Shown here one piece after another: positions 20,923 through 33,176 of a DNA stretch of 64,000 nt (position 1 is its first letter; each line of letters starts with the position of its first letter). This DNA is from Heracleum sosnowskyi (lineage: Eukaryota > Streptophyta > Magnoliopsida > Apiales > Apiaceae), in contig CM061243.1 in assembly GCA_030848705.1 (NCBI GenBank), forward strand, positions 9,077,044-9,141,043, written 5' to 3'. The position numbers and the translations under genes were made by a program. Under the pieces are notes generated by a model. It was not told the DNA's origin. It worked only from the letters and a program-made list of their open reading frames with translations, and searched no databases.

Positions 20923-23900
20923 TTACATACCTTTCTGAATGACCATCAAGATTTGACAGTCATCAGGATTTCCTCTATGTAGCTTTCCTAAGAAATTCTC
21001 AAAATTCATCATTCCAAGTTCATTCACCAATTTGTTGAAAGTAGCTTCAAGTAGTGGCTTGGTAAATATATTAGCTAGTTGTTGATCAATAGGAACAAAA
21101 TGAAGTTCAATTGTTCCTTCCAGAACCTGTTCTCTTATGAAGTGATATCTAATACTGATGTGTTTAGTAAGAGAATGCTGAACTGGATTTCCTGTCATTG
21201 CAATAGCACTTTGGTTATCACAGTAAATAGGGATTTTTGAATATGACAGGCCATAATCTAACAACTAATTTTTCATCCACATTATCTGAGCACATCAACT
21301 TCCTGCAGCAATGTACTCAGCTTCTGCAGTTGAAGTAGAGATAGACTTTTGCTTTTTACTAAACCATGAAACAAGTCTACCACCCAAAAACTGACAACTT
21401 CCTGAAGTACTTTTCCTGTCTATTTTGCATCCTGCAAAATCAGCATCTGAGTAACCACACAACCCAAAATCTGATTCTCTTGCATACCAAAGGCCAAGTG
21501 AAGGAGTGCCTTTGAGATATCTGAAAATTCTTTTGACTGCAATCAGATGGGGTTCCCTAGGTTTTGCTTGAAATCTTGCACACAGACAGGTTGCAAACAT
21601 GATATCTGGCCTACTTACAGTAAGATATAATAAAGAGCCAATCATCCCTCTGTAGTGAGTTACATATACCTCAGCACCTTGATCAGGATCAAGTTTGGTA
21701 GCTGTAGCAATAGGAGTTGTTGCAGTAGCACTATCTTGCATGTTAAACCTTTTCAATAAATTCCTTGTATACTTTGACTGATTGATAAAAATGCCATCAT
21801 CAGTCTGTTTAACTTGAAGATCAAGAAAGTAACTCATTTCTCCCATCATGCTCATTTGCTATCTTGACTGCATAAGCTTAGAAAACTTTTCACAAAGCTT
21901 ATTGTTTGTTGACCCAAAGATGATATCATCAACATAAATCTGAACTAAAAGAAAATCTTTATCATGATTCAAATAAAATAGAGTTTTATCAATAGTACCT
22001 CTTTTGAATCCACTTTCCAGTAAGAATTGAGCTAAGGTTTTATACCATGCTCTTGGAGCTTGCTTTAGTCCATAAAGTGCCTTATCCAATCTATAAACTT
22101 GATTTGGATATTTTGGATCAATGAAACCAGGAGGTTGTTCAACATAAACTTCTTCCTCTAGTTCACCATTTAAGAAATCACTTTTCACATTCATCTGGAA
22201 AACCTTGAATTTCTTGTGAGCTGCATATGTCAAAAAGATCCTAATGGCTTCTAGCCTTGCAACAAGAGCAAAAGTTTCATCATAGTCAATTCCTTCTTGT
22301 TGAGAATACCCCTTTGCTACTAGCCTTGCTTTATTTCTGATTATAACTCCATCAGAATCAGTCTTGTTCTTAAATACCCATTTTGTACCAACAATTGACC
22401 TGTTCTTTGGTCTTGGCACTAGTTTCCAGACTTCATTCCTTTCAAATTCATTCAATTCTTCTTGCATTGCAGTAACCCAATCAACATCTTTAAGTGCATC
22501 TTCAACTTTCTTAGGTTCCTCCCTGGATAGAAAGTTATGATATAGACATTCATTTTGAGTTGCACTTCTTGTCTTAACACCTGCATCAGGATCTCCAATT
22601 ATCAAATCAGGAGTATGATCTCTTGTCCATTTTCTATGCTCCCCCTGGATTGGTGTTGTCTTGATTAGAAGAATTTGCTTCATTAGAAGCTCCCCCTGAA
22701 TTGTTGTTATTTCCTCCTGATGAATTATCAGGATTATCACTTGAATCAGTATCTGAAGAATTCTGTCCCGATGATTGAGTAGACTGAGAATTAGTAGTAG
22801 TTTCAGTATCAGTAACAGTCTGTTGTTGCTCCCCCTCAACATGTGGACTGTCAGAAGTATCATCAGTAGCACCATCAGTATTTGGCGAGTCATCAGGATT
22901 TGGTGACCCATCAGTATCTGATGAAGTGTCAGTATCTGATTCTTGTTCTTCAGGATCCTTAGTAGCTTCATTTTCAAAAATCAACCTATCATGAGAGTCT
23001 TCATTTATTCCAGTTATTTTCATATCATCAAAAGATACATGAATTGACTCCATGACAGTTCTTGTTCTCAAGTTAAAAACTCTAAAGGCTCTTGATGCAG
23101 GATAGCCAATAAAAATTCCCTCATCAGCCTTTGTTTCAAATTTCGCTAGCTATTCAGGATGAGTTCTGAGAACAAAACATTTACAGCCAAACACATGCAG
23201 ATGCTTCAAACTAGGTTTCTTCTCCTTGAGCATTTGATAGGGAGTTACACCATGTCTGTTTATCAATGTGAGATTTTGAGTATAGCATGCTGTATTGACT
23301 GCTTCTGCCCAGAAATATGTAGGCAATTTAGCTTCTTTCAACATAGTTCTGCCAGCTTCAATAAGAGTTCTATTCTTTCTTTCAACTACTCCATTTTGCT
23401 GGGGTGTGCCAGGAGCAGAGAATTGTTGAATAATTCCTTTGTATTTGTAGAACTCTTCCATCTTTGAATTCTTGAATTCAGTACCATTATCACTCCTCAG
23501 TATCTTGACTTTGTACTTTGTGCCTGTCTCAATCATTCTCACATGGTCCAAAAGTATCTCAGGAGTCTCATCTTTTCTTTGTAGAAAATACACCCATGTG
23601 AATCTTGAATATTCATCTACAATTACAAGAGTGTACCTTTTCTTACTGATGGACATTATGTTGACTGGTCCAAATAGATCAAGATGTAACATGTGATATG
23701 GTTCACCAATAGAGGATTCAGATTAACTCTTGAATGATGTCCTTCTCTATTTAGCTTTTTGACATGCATCACAGAGTCCATCAGGAGTATACAAAGCTTT
23801 AGGTAATCATCTAACCAAATCATTCTTAACCAACTCATTGATGTTGCTGAAGTTGAGATGAGAAAGCTTCTTGTGCCAATTCTAACTTTCATCTACTGAT

Positions 23901-24296
23901 GCTTTACTGATGAGACAAGTAGTAGAGCCATCAATATTTTCTTGAATGTTGGCTTCATAAATGTTACCATGCCTGTAGCAAGTGAGTGCAACCTTTCCAG
24001 ATGCTTTGCTGACTACTTCACAATGTGTGGAATAGAAGTTGACATGATAACCTCTGTCTGTGATTTGACTAATACTTAACAGATTGTGTTTTAGTCCCTT
24101 CACAAGAGCTACTTTTTCAATGATGACATTGACAATGATTATATTGCCATATCCCAAAGTTTGTCCAATGTTGCCATCTCCATAAGACATAGTTGGGCCA
24201 GCTTTCTCCTCATATTTTGATAACAGGGCTTTGTTTCTAGTCATGTGCACAGAACATCCACTATCCATGACTAACACATTTTTCTTTTTACCCTGC
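20923..24296 (-). pseudogene. pol: Element B Pol polyprotein, broken
   Basis: Copia pol in order on the minus strand: protease DSGCSVHMT (just left of C), GAG-pre-integrase HKKLSHLNF, integrase (HLDLFGPV, SDNGTEF, VVERKNR), acidic linker, RT (EVWKLVPRP to YVDDIIFGS), RNase H (SDADFAGCKIDRKSTSG, STAEAEY). In-frame stops are at 23882-23884, 23807-23809, 23747-23749, 23723-23725, 23150-23152, 21859-21861, 21295-21297 and 21265-21267. A single-base frameshift falls in the G run near 22641. The RT motif A aspartate is Asn (QMNVKSDFLNG, codon at 22189-22191), and FAPVARLE has become FALVARLE. The RT is therefore dead even apart from the stops. gag and pol share one frame once C is removed. Confidence 0.92.
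24294..24296. repeat. Target-site duplication of element C (TGC, left copy)
   Basis: TGC precedes CACTACACC here and follows GGCGTAGTG at 33157-33159. A 3-bp duplication is the rule for CACTA elements. Confidence 0.9.
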
Positions 24297-25576
24297 CACT
24301 ACACCATATATAGGATTCACCAACATTAATTTTTGTGTTACCAACAAAAATGTTACCTAAGATAACTAAATATTAATATACGGCAATACAATTTTTTGGC
24401 GTTAGCGTTGATGTAATTTTGTGTTACCATAAACATAATTAAAATTTTATTGTAACATAAATTAAAGTGTTACAGTTGATAATTAAAAAAGCGTTACCAA
24501 AACAAACAAAAAAATAGGCGGGCTAAAACTAACATTTTGGTCCAAAAAATTAAGCAGGCGGGCAAATATTTTGGTCCAAAAAAGACCAAAAATTTTGGGC
24601 GGCCAAAATAAACATTTTACTCAAGCAAAATAACCCGCTCACTCAAAAACATTATACTCTCAAAAACAAACCCGCTCACTCTCTCTCTCAAACCATCTCC
24701 ATCTCAAAATTACATGGCTTCTAATTAGGGTTCTTCACGGGTTTTCCAATTAGAGCTCCTACGGTTCTTCAATTAGGGTTCTTCAATTAGGGGTCTTCAA
24801 TTAGGGGTCTTCAATTAGGGGTCTTCACGATTTTAATTAGGGTTCTTCAAATTAGGGGTTCTTCAATTAGAGCTTCAATTGGGTCTTCACGGTTTGAGCT
24901 TCTTCAAATAGAGCTTCATACACTGTTAAATAGAGCTTATCAACAAGGTAATGTTTCTTCTAAACTGTTTAATTAGGGTTCTTTTGGGTTCTTTAATTGG
25001 GGCTTAACTGTTATACTATTTAATTAGGGTTCTCTAATTTGGTTCTTTAATTTGTGTTTTGTATTCGTGGTTGTTTTGTGTTTTGTTTAATTTGGGTCTT
25101 CACACTGCATGCATAATTGGGTTCTTTAATTTACTGTTTGCAAGCACTGTATATTCAAGCACTGTGTTCTTTTTCTATGCGGGTTATGCGGGTTATACTG
25201 TATATTCTAGTAGATTAAGATTACAGATATTGAGTAGTATTCTCCGATGTTAATATTGTTATTGTTTTACTGATCCTCTGATGTATTCTCTTATGTATTA
25301 TTTTGTTGTGTTTTATTGTTATTTTGTTGTGTTTTATCCTCTGAAACAAGTAATTAAGACTATTAAGCTATATATAAATCCGCAAGGATATATAAGATAC
25401 ACAATATTTAGAGCAAAAGTAAATATTCTAAGCCATTAAATAATTGTTAAGTTATTGAAATCCTAGCTCTATAAGAAAATTAGACTAGCTTTGAAGATTA
25501 CGCAGTACTTAAGCAATATGACTGGTAGAATCTAGTTCATTAATCTAGTTTTTCCTTTTTTTATGATTGTGTAGAT
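24297..25576 (+). promoter_or_regulatory. Element C 5' subterminal region, promoter and leader
   Basis: TIR and TGTTACC repeats fill 24297-24510. Around 24720-24900 an irregular minisatellite built on TTCAATTAGGGGTC repeats about eight times. AG at 25573-25574 just before the ATG context looks like a 3' splice site, so the leader probably contains an intron. Confidence 0.6.
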
Positions 25577-28500
25577 ATGAGTGACGGGGGAAATACTTGG
25601 TTGAGTCTTCCTAGGTATAGTGACGAATATATCAAAGGAGTCACAGATTTTGTAAAAAAATCAGTGGCCAATTTCGGTGTCGAAAATGAAATAAAGTGTC
25701 CTTGTCATCGATGTAAGAATCATCTATGGTGGGGTCCAGACAAGGTTCATGATCACTTGATCTGTAGTGGACCTTCTCTGCCATTTGTTCAATGGATTTA
25801 TGATGTTTCATTATTGAAAGATGACACCAATATGAACGATTTTGAAGCGAGTACCGGATTTGAAGATAATCTTGACCAGATGTTAAATGTAACTTACGGA
25901 AATTTAGGACCGAATGCAGATGCAAGAAAATTTTATCGTCTTGTTGAGGAAGGAAAACAACCTTTGTATCCTGATTGTAAAAAATTTTCTCGATTAAGCT
26001 TTTTGGTTAGACTATACCATTGGAAGTGCATAAATGGTATAACCGAGTCCGCATTTGGTGAAATATTACAACTGATGAAAGAGGCTGTTCCCGATATTAA
26101 TGTGCCTGCCTCTTTTAATTCCGCTAAAAGAATCATCAAGGATTTAGGACTTGACTACAAGAAGATACATGCGTGTCCAAATGACTGTATGTTGTATTGG
26201 GGTGAGAATGAAAACGAAGTTGCTTGCAGAACTTGTGGTATTTCAAGGTGGAGAGTTGTGGCACAAGAATCCGACAACAATGACAATAGTAAAATTCCCG
26301 CCAAGGTGATGAGATACTTTCCACTTAAACCAAGGCTCCAACGAATGTTTATGTGCAAAGATTTCTCTAAGCTAATGATCTGGCATGGAGTAGAACGAAA
26401 GAAGGATGGGAAGTTACGACATCCGGCAGATGGTGAAGCTTGGAGGATAATAGATGCCAAATATCCAGAATTTTCATCTGATAATCGGAATGTCAGATTG
26501 GGTATAGCTTCTGATGGGTTTAACCCGTTTCGCAATATGAATTCCACCCATAGCACATGGCCAATTGTAGTAGTAAACTACAACCTTCCTCCCTGGCTAA
26601 ATATGAAACCTGAAAATTTAATTTTATCAACATTGATACCTGGTCCAAACGATCCTGGGAATAATATTGATGTCTACATGCAGCCGTTGGTCGCGGAGTT
26701 GAAGGAGCTATGGAATGTAGGAGTAGAAACTTACGATGCTTTGAATGATCAAAACTTCATGTTGCGTGCAAGTGTCCTATGGACCATCAGTGACTTTCCT
26801 GGATATGCGATGTTGTCGGGTTGGAGTACAAAAGGCAAACTAGCTTGTCCTGTATGCAATTACGAGACATCGTCGATGTATTTGAAACATAGCAGGAAAG
26901 TTTGTTATATGAATCATCGAAAATTTTTAGATCCCAACCACAAGTGGAGATCTGATAAAAGAAGATTTAACGGTGATGTTGAGACTGGAAAGTGTCCTCA
27001 AATGTTATCTGGAAGAGAGGTTGAAGTTTTGTTGGATGGTTATGTGAATACTTTTGGAAAGGGCAAAAAACGAAAGGTTAGTTGTGAAGAAAATCCCTGG
27101 AATAAGAAGTCAATACTTTTTGACTTGCCCTATTGGAGAGACAACTTGACTCGACATAACCTTGATGTCATGCACATAGAAAAGAACATTTGTGATAGTA
27201 TTATAGGCACTTTGTTAAATATTGGCGGCAAAACCAAAGATCATGTAAGTGCTCGAGAAGATTTAGAAGATTTGGGTATTAGAAAGGCCCTTCATCCTAT
27301 CAGATCTCTTGATGGTAAAATCCTCGAAATTAGGGCGGCATGCTTTGACATGACAAATAAAGAAAAGGATCTGTTTTGTTCAGTATTCAAAAATGCTAAA
27401 CTGCCCTACGGTTTTGCTTCCAATATTAGTAGATGCGTGCAAGATCGGAAAATTACGGGATATAAGAGTCATGACGCACATGTTATTATGCAGTACTTGT
27501 TACAGTTTGCCGTTAAAGGAACATTAAAGAAAGAGGTTGCAATTCCTTTGATTAGACTTGGTGAATTTTTAAGGGGTATTTGCGCCAAAGTTATTGAGTT
27601 GGATGATGTAAAAAGGTTACAACAGGAGATTATCGAGATACTCTGTCAACTTGAGATGGTATTTACGCAAGCATTCTTTGACATAATGGTTCACCTACCG
27701 TTACATTTGTGCAAGGAAATTGAATATGGTGGACCCGTCCACCAAAGATGGATGTATTCAATTGAGCGCTACCTTGCTGTATTAAAACGTTACGTTCGTA
27801 ATAAGAGTAAACCGGAAGGGTCAATTGCGGAAGGGTACTTGGCAGATGAATGTTTAACATTCTGTGCAAGATTTCTAAATGATGGTGAAAATAAGTCGTT
27901 AAATGATTTTGCAAGTCCAAATGCAGATGGGTATTCTATTGGTTTTGGGAAAAACAAAAATGGGAAAGATATTCATTTGCCTGAAGACATGTGGATTGCA
28001 GCTCATCGGTACATATTATTTAACTATAATGACAAGGATGTAGAAGAGCTAATTGAGTAAGTCCTTCTAAATTAGTACCTTTCAGAACATTTATTCTGTA
28101 AAACTCATAATATTAAGTATATTGACATGCCATACTTGTCTATGATTGTAGGAAACATCGTGCATTGCTGGAAATTAACGCAAAGTCCAATCGATTTAAG
28201 AGGGAAAAAACACATACAGATGAATTATGTGAGTGGTTTAAGGATGAAATTAGGAAAAAAGGGAACATTTCAAGGGAATTAGCATGCTTAGCAAAGGGTC
28301 CAAGACGAGCTGCCAAGCGGTTTAGTGGGTATGTAGTAAACGGATACCGGTTTCACACGAAGCAAAGAGATCGTAAATGTACGACACAAAATAGTGGTGT
28401 CTTTTTGACAGCCTTAACTACTAGTTTCGCAAGTTCAAAAGACCAAAATCCAATTACCAAGGATGTTAGTTATTATGGATCAATTGAAGAAATAATTGAA

Positions 28501-28878
28501 GTTGATTATTGGGGGGCTTTTACTGTTGTTCTGTTTAGGTGTACGTGGTACCAAGAAGAGAAGGATTCTTTCGGTTTTACTCGAGTTAACTTTAACCGAG
28601 TTTGTCAGAAACATGATCCTTTTGTTATGTCAACACAAGTGCAGCAGGTGTTTTATATCGAAGATCCTGTTGAAAAACATGTTCATTATCCTATTAAGAG
28701 GTTGTCAACGGAGTTTGATGATCTACAAGAAGGAGATACTCCAATTGAAGATGACATAAATGGCCAGTTTTCGCATGACTCGATCTTTCGTTCTATAATT
28801 GAAAGTCATGATGATGAAGTTTGTTGGATAAGAGATGATGTTCCAGCAACACAAGTTCCAGATTTATCAAAAAAATGA
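25577..28878 (+). CDS. CACTA transposase (TNPD/TNP2-like)
   Basis: Two exons, 25577-28056 and 28152-28878, with GTAAGT donor and TTGTAG acceptor. The joined length is 3,207 nt (1,068 aa) and in frame. Domains as known for this family: transposase-associated N-terminal domain with the Cys/His pattern CPCHRCKN near residue 40; Transposase_21 region from MRYFPLKPRL (near 246) through LGIASDGFNPF and PGPNDPGNN to KLACPVCNYE; DVMHIEKNICD near 527; DUF4218-like HLPLHLCKEIEYGGPVHQRW near 706; DUF4216-like YYGSIEEIIEVDYW in exon 2. No stop or frameshift seen. It should cut and join the CACTA ends of C, and perhaps those of D. Confidence 0.93.
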
Positions 28879-29268
28879 AAGAAAATTGAATTTGATTAGA
28901 CATGGTAAATAAATTAGATTAAATTGGATTATGTCTGCAAATTAGATATAATATGTAGATTGTATTAATTGTAAAAATTAAAATAAGTGTGCAAATTAGA
29001 TTTAATATGTAGATTTTATTAACTGTAAAAATTAAAATAAGTTTGCAAATTATATTTTATTAATTGCTCACCTTGCAGTTAAGAACAATATTTGCATTTG
29101 TTATGTAGTATCACTGTTCATATTTGCACTACATCACTTAGTTCCCAGCTTTTTGTTCATAAATGATGTTCTTGAATTATAAATCTAGTCATTGATATTT
29201 TTTCAGTTTGTGCACTTAATCACCCTATTTGCAATAACTAATTTATGTTTATTTAAATTTGTTACAGG

Positions 29269-32200
29269 ATGGCTGAGTACAATTTGACTATCAGATTGCA
29301 CCACAAGGGAGTTTTTTCCAAAACCATGTATTCTGGAGGATCAGTTGTCACACTTGAGAACCTGGACCCTGACTCATTCTCTTATTCAGTACTGATGGAG
29401 TGGGTCAAAGAGCTTAAGTACGATGAAATTGGAGGGATATATGTCCAAAATGAAGATAATGATGGTTGGACATTGATGACGGATGATCGTAGTCTTTTCA
29501 AGCATATGTATGCTACTACAAGATCTGAAATTGACTATTTCATTGACTGCGATGTTGACAAAGGTACAGCACCAACGAAGCAAATGCAACCACATGTGAT
29601 TGTTAGGCCAAGATCAAGTCTTTTCAAAGTTAAAGAAAAGAATGCAGAGAAGCGTAAATATGTGACCTTGAAAAATATCAATGATGAGAAGAAACGCAAG
29701 ATGAGTTCGAGAAAGAAGCTTCAGTTTGGTAATACTACTGCAAGTTCTACAAAGGAGGGAACAAATTTCCCGGCTGCTACGGAGGAGGAAGAAACAGATG
29801 ATTCTGGTAAAAAGATAGGATTGTCGGAGTATTTACAGAGGTTTGAAGTAGCTGGTGGAGGTAAAGAATCGGAAAATGATGCTGAAAAGCATTCTGAGAT
29901 TGAGGATGAACAATCAAGGAAAACAACTGGTGAAGGTCAAGGATGCAACAAGTATGAAATGAACAGAAACAAGAGAGTTGCGGAAATTGAAAAAAAAGTT
30001 GCAGAACTTGGATTGAAAAAAATGGCAGCAGACCTGTATCAAAACAACAAAGGCAAAGCCAAGCAAACACATGATCAAAGTGAAGGTGACTATTCTCCGG
30101 ATAATGAGGTTGAACCAGGAAGTGATGAAGATGAGACCGTCATTTCGAAGGTACATTGCTTGATTTATTTGTAGATTAATTTAAGTTCATTGACATTTTT
30201 CACTTATATGCTATTTAATGAAATAAAATAAAATATTTTCAGAAAAATAAAAAGGTCAAGAAAGTTGTGGCCGGGGCTGGCCCAAGAACCCGTTCCCAAG
30301 CTAGTAAAGTTGCAGATTCTTGTGACAAGCAAGCACATGCGGGTTCATTTGCTGTAGAGGTACCATACTCCTTTTATTTAAACTCATTTTCTTGAAGGGG
30401 TGCTTGATCTTAGATTTGATTTGGCTGTGTCAACTTGGTTGCTTGCTGAATTCTAATTACATGTCAATTTAAATTATAATAATTTAAGATCAGTTGGAAT
30501 TATAATTGTTTAATTTTAATTATAATTGTTTAATTTTAATTATAATTGTTTAAGATCAGTTGCAAGCTAGTAAATTGTTCCTGTAATATAATTAAAGGAA
30601 AATGATGCATCGACTGTTCCGCTTGGAGAGAAGCTTAAAAACATAAAAAGTAAAGCTCCTGGTTCAATGGCTGCATACTTGGAGCTCCGGGAGCTTCAAA
30701 AAACCCAATCAGAAATTGAGCTTTCGCAATCACAGTCTCAAGCGGAGCATTTGCAATCACAGTCAGAAGCTGGTAACTTTTGTGACTTTTTAAGATTTTT
30801 GCAAAGTTATTGGTTTAAATATATGATAAGTTTGTGCTAAATGTTTTACCGAAATATTGGTTTTATCTGATTGGATAGATACACCTGTTGAAGCCCCAAA
30901 GAGAAAGAGAGGAAAAACAAAAATGAATCATGTTCATACGAGAACGGAGAAAAAAATTATCATGCTAAACAAATTGTCGCAGCCTGTATCAAAGGATACC
31001 AAGTCAACATGTGAATTGAGCAATTTTTGTGGTACAGTAGTAAGGGATTTTGTGTCTCTTACTTTTACTGATTGGCGTCAAGTTCCTGAAAAAGACCTTT
31101 TGTGGGAGTATGTCAAGGTAAAACACTGATAATCTAATCCATATGTTCTTGTTTTTCTAGTTAATTTATTATTAGTAAGATGCTTAACTTTTAGCATGTA
31201 AATTTTCTTAGGACAAGTACCACATTCCTGAAGAGGCTAAAAAGTGGGTACTTAAAGGAATGGGTGAGCATTTTAGGTCGCACAAGAGTCGAATGAAGAA
31301 AAGTCATTACACTGCCTATAATACAGATGAAGAGAGATTGGAACATAGGCCTAGGAATATTCCTCTTCAAGATTTCAAGATTCTTTTGAAGTATTGGGGC
31401 GACGAGGACGTTCAGGTAATAACTTTATATTACGTTTCTTAATAATGCATTTACTATATGCATTTCACTTTTTTCGTAAATATTATTTATGTAGGCCATT
31501 GCCAAAAGAAACACTGAAGCACGAAGTCAAGTAACAGACACGCATACTGCCGGGCCTGTTAGTTTTGCCCAAATATGCAACAAACTGGTAAGAAAGAAAT
31601 GGAAATTATTGTTATAGTCTTGTATGGTCATGTAGCCTTATATGTTGGAGACTAATTAATAATATTATTCAAGGTACTTGAAAGGCCACAAGTTGATGTT
31701 GATGCTGACCAGGACCAGGACCAGGACCAGGACCAGGACCCGGACCCGGACCAGGACCCAAAGGAAGCACAACCACCGCGACCCCTCTCAGAAGCAGATA
31801 TTTTCATAGCAACGCGCAAACGAGACGAGAAACGCACATACAAGTTACCTACTGATGCAGTTCAGAAAAAAATAGTAAGTATTTAGATTTTGCCGTAATA
31901 AATTAACTGGTAATGATTAAGACTTGTCTAATAAAGTAGTGCTAATTTGTTTATCATTTTTTAATTTTTTTTCTTACAAAATCTACTTCTGGTTTGACAC
32001 TCAAGTGTCTGTAGAGTGTGTACTCTCTAGAAGTGTGATCAGTAGTTGTATGGTGAGAACTGAAATTGGTATTTTTGTTTTTGTTTTTGTTTTGGTATGG
32101 ATGGTGCTAAAATAATTCTTGATGCTAAAATAATATGTGTACTGTAATATGTTGTATGGAGTGTGTACCGTAATATGTGTACTCTCTACATATTACAGGC

Positions 32201-32534
32201 TGATGCTAAAATAATTCTTGATGCTGGGGGAAGTGTGGAGGCTGCTAATAAAATTGTTCGTGGTGACAAAAACCATAGCTCCTCTTGGCTACTTGGGAGG
32301 TTTATTAGGAAAAAGGAACCAAAGGAAAAGCCTGCAACTACATGTGGTGCTTCTGATCAGTACATGGCAGACTTAACGGCAAAGATTCGGGCTGAACTAG
32401 CACAAGAGATGGAGGAGAAAGTTGACAAAAAAGTTCAAGAGGTGATGACAAAGTTGGCTGAGAAGAATCCGGGGTTGAAGTTTAATATTGACGAGTCAAG
32501 TGTTTCTGGTGGAGATGACGGCGATACTCCATGA
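29269..32534 (+). CDS. CACTA accessory/second gene (Ptta/En/Spm type, TNPA-position), eight exons
   Basis: Inferred exons: 29269-30150, 30243-30359, 30598-30772, 30879-31117, 31212-31415, 31495-31587, 31674-31874, 32199-32534. All have GT donors and AG acceptors, and frame is kept throughout (about 748 aa). The N-terminus (LHHKGVFSKTMYSGGSV) resembles the PB1-like domain often fused to plant transposon proteins. Exon 1 ends acidic and Lys-rich. Exons 4-6 hold the Transposase_24-like core (DWRQVPEKDLLWEYV, KYHIPEEAKKWVLKGMGEHF, HRPRNIPLQDFKILLKYW). Exon 7 has a DQ/DP dipeptide run from a GACCAG hexamer repeat (31710-31758). Exon 8 is a coiled coil. By analogy with TNPA it may bind subterminal repeats. 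A homologous exon pair occurs in element D. Confidence 0.85.
31710..31758 (+). repeat. GACCAG/GACCCG hexamer microsatellite within exon 7
   Basis: About eight hexamer units encoding alternating Asp-Gln and Asp-Pro. The unit length keeps the reading frame. Confidence 0.9.
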
Positions 32535-33156
32535 CTGGATCGTTTACTGCTTTTCTGAAAACTTATTATTTAAGTAGTCTCTTTTCTGTTGCATGTGACT
32601 GTAAGACTAATTGAATGCAGGGTTAAGTAGTCTCTTTTCTGAACATACTCTTGAACATTTGTTTAGCGTGATGCTAATTGAATGCATGGATGTTATTAAA
32701 GTTAAAAGTGTGTTTTAAATTCGGATGTTATTAAGAATATATGTTGGTTACAGAATGTTACTAAAAACACCAAAATGTGTTGGCAAAAAATGAATACTGT
32801 TGAACAAATTAATGTTGCAATAAAGTAAAATGGTGTTGCCAAAATACAAAAAAGTGTTTCACAAATAAGTGTTGGAATAGAATACTGGGTGTTGGCATAG
32901 GGTCTATTCCAACGCTTTTCTTAGTGTTGGCAAAGACAAGAAAGTATTGCCATTGGGGTATACGGTAACAGTTTTTTCATGTGTTACTGAAGGTTCATCA
33001 AGTGTTGGCATAGACCCCTACGGCCACGGTGCAAAGTCCAACACTTCGAAAATTAGGAAAAGTGTTGGCGTAGGCTATTTTTTGGCTTCCAGCAACACTA
33101 ATCATGTTTTTTCACACTTTTTTTAGGTGTTGGCAAATGTCATATATGGCGTAGTG
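32535..33156 (+). other. Element C 3' subterminal region and right TIR
   Basis: Repeated GTGTTGGCA/GTGTTGCCA words in both orientations up to the terminal inverted repeat at 33143-33156. No ORF of note. Confidence 0.75.
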
Positions 33157-33176
33157 TGCAATCAGACAAAAATACA

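Larger units (their letters stand above)
24297..33156 (+). mobile_element. Element C: apparently autonomous CACTA (En/Spm) DNA transposon
   Basis: 8,860 bp. Ends are CACTACACCATATATA on the left and the inverse of CACTACGCCATATATG on the right, with TSD TGC. Subterminal regions carry many short repeats (TGTTACC on the left, GTGTTGGCA on the right), as expected of transposase-binding subterminal repeats. It contains two genes in the same orientation: an intact two-exon transposase and an intact eight-exon accessory gene. Both keep frame across every inferred junction. It is the most complete mobile element in the window by coding criteria. Confidence 0.95.

Noticed and set aside
23656..23892. 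78-codon ORF as a separate gene
   Set aside because: It is an out-of-frame shadow; the real pol frame runs through here with stops.
24720..24900. Telomere-like TTAGGG words
   Set aside because: The unit is TTCAATTAGGGGTC in the CACTA leader and does not match the plant telomere repeat TTTAGGG in tandem.
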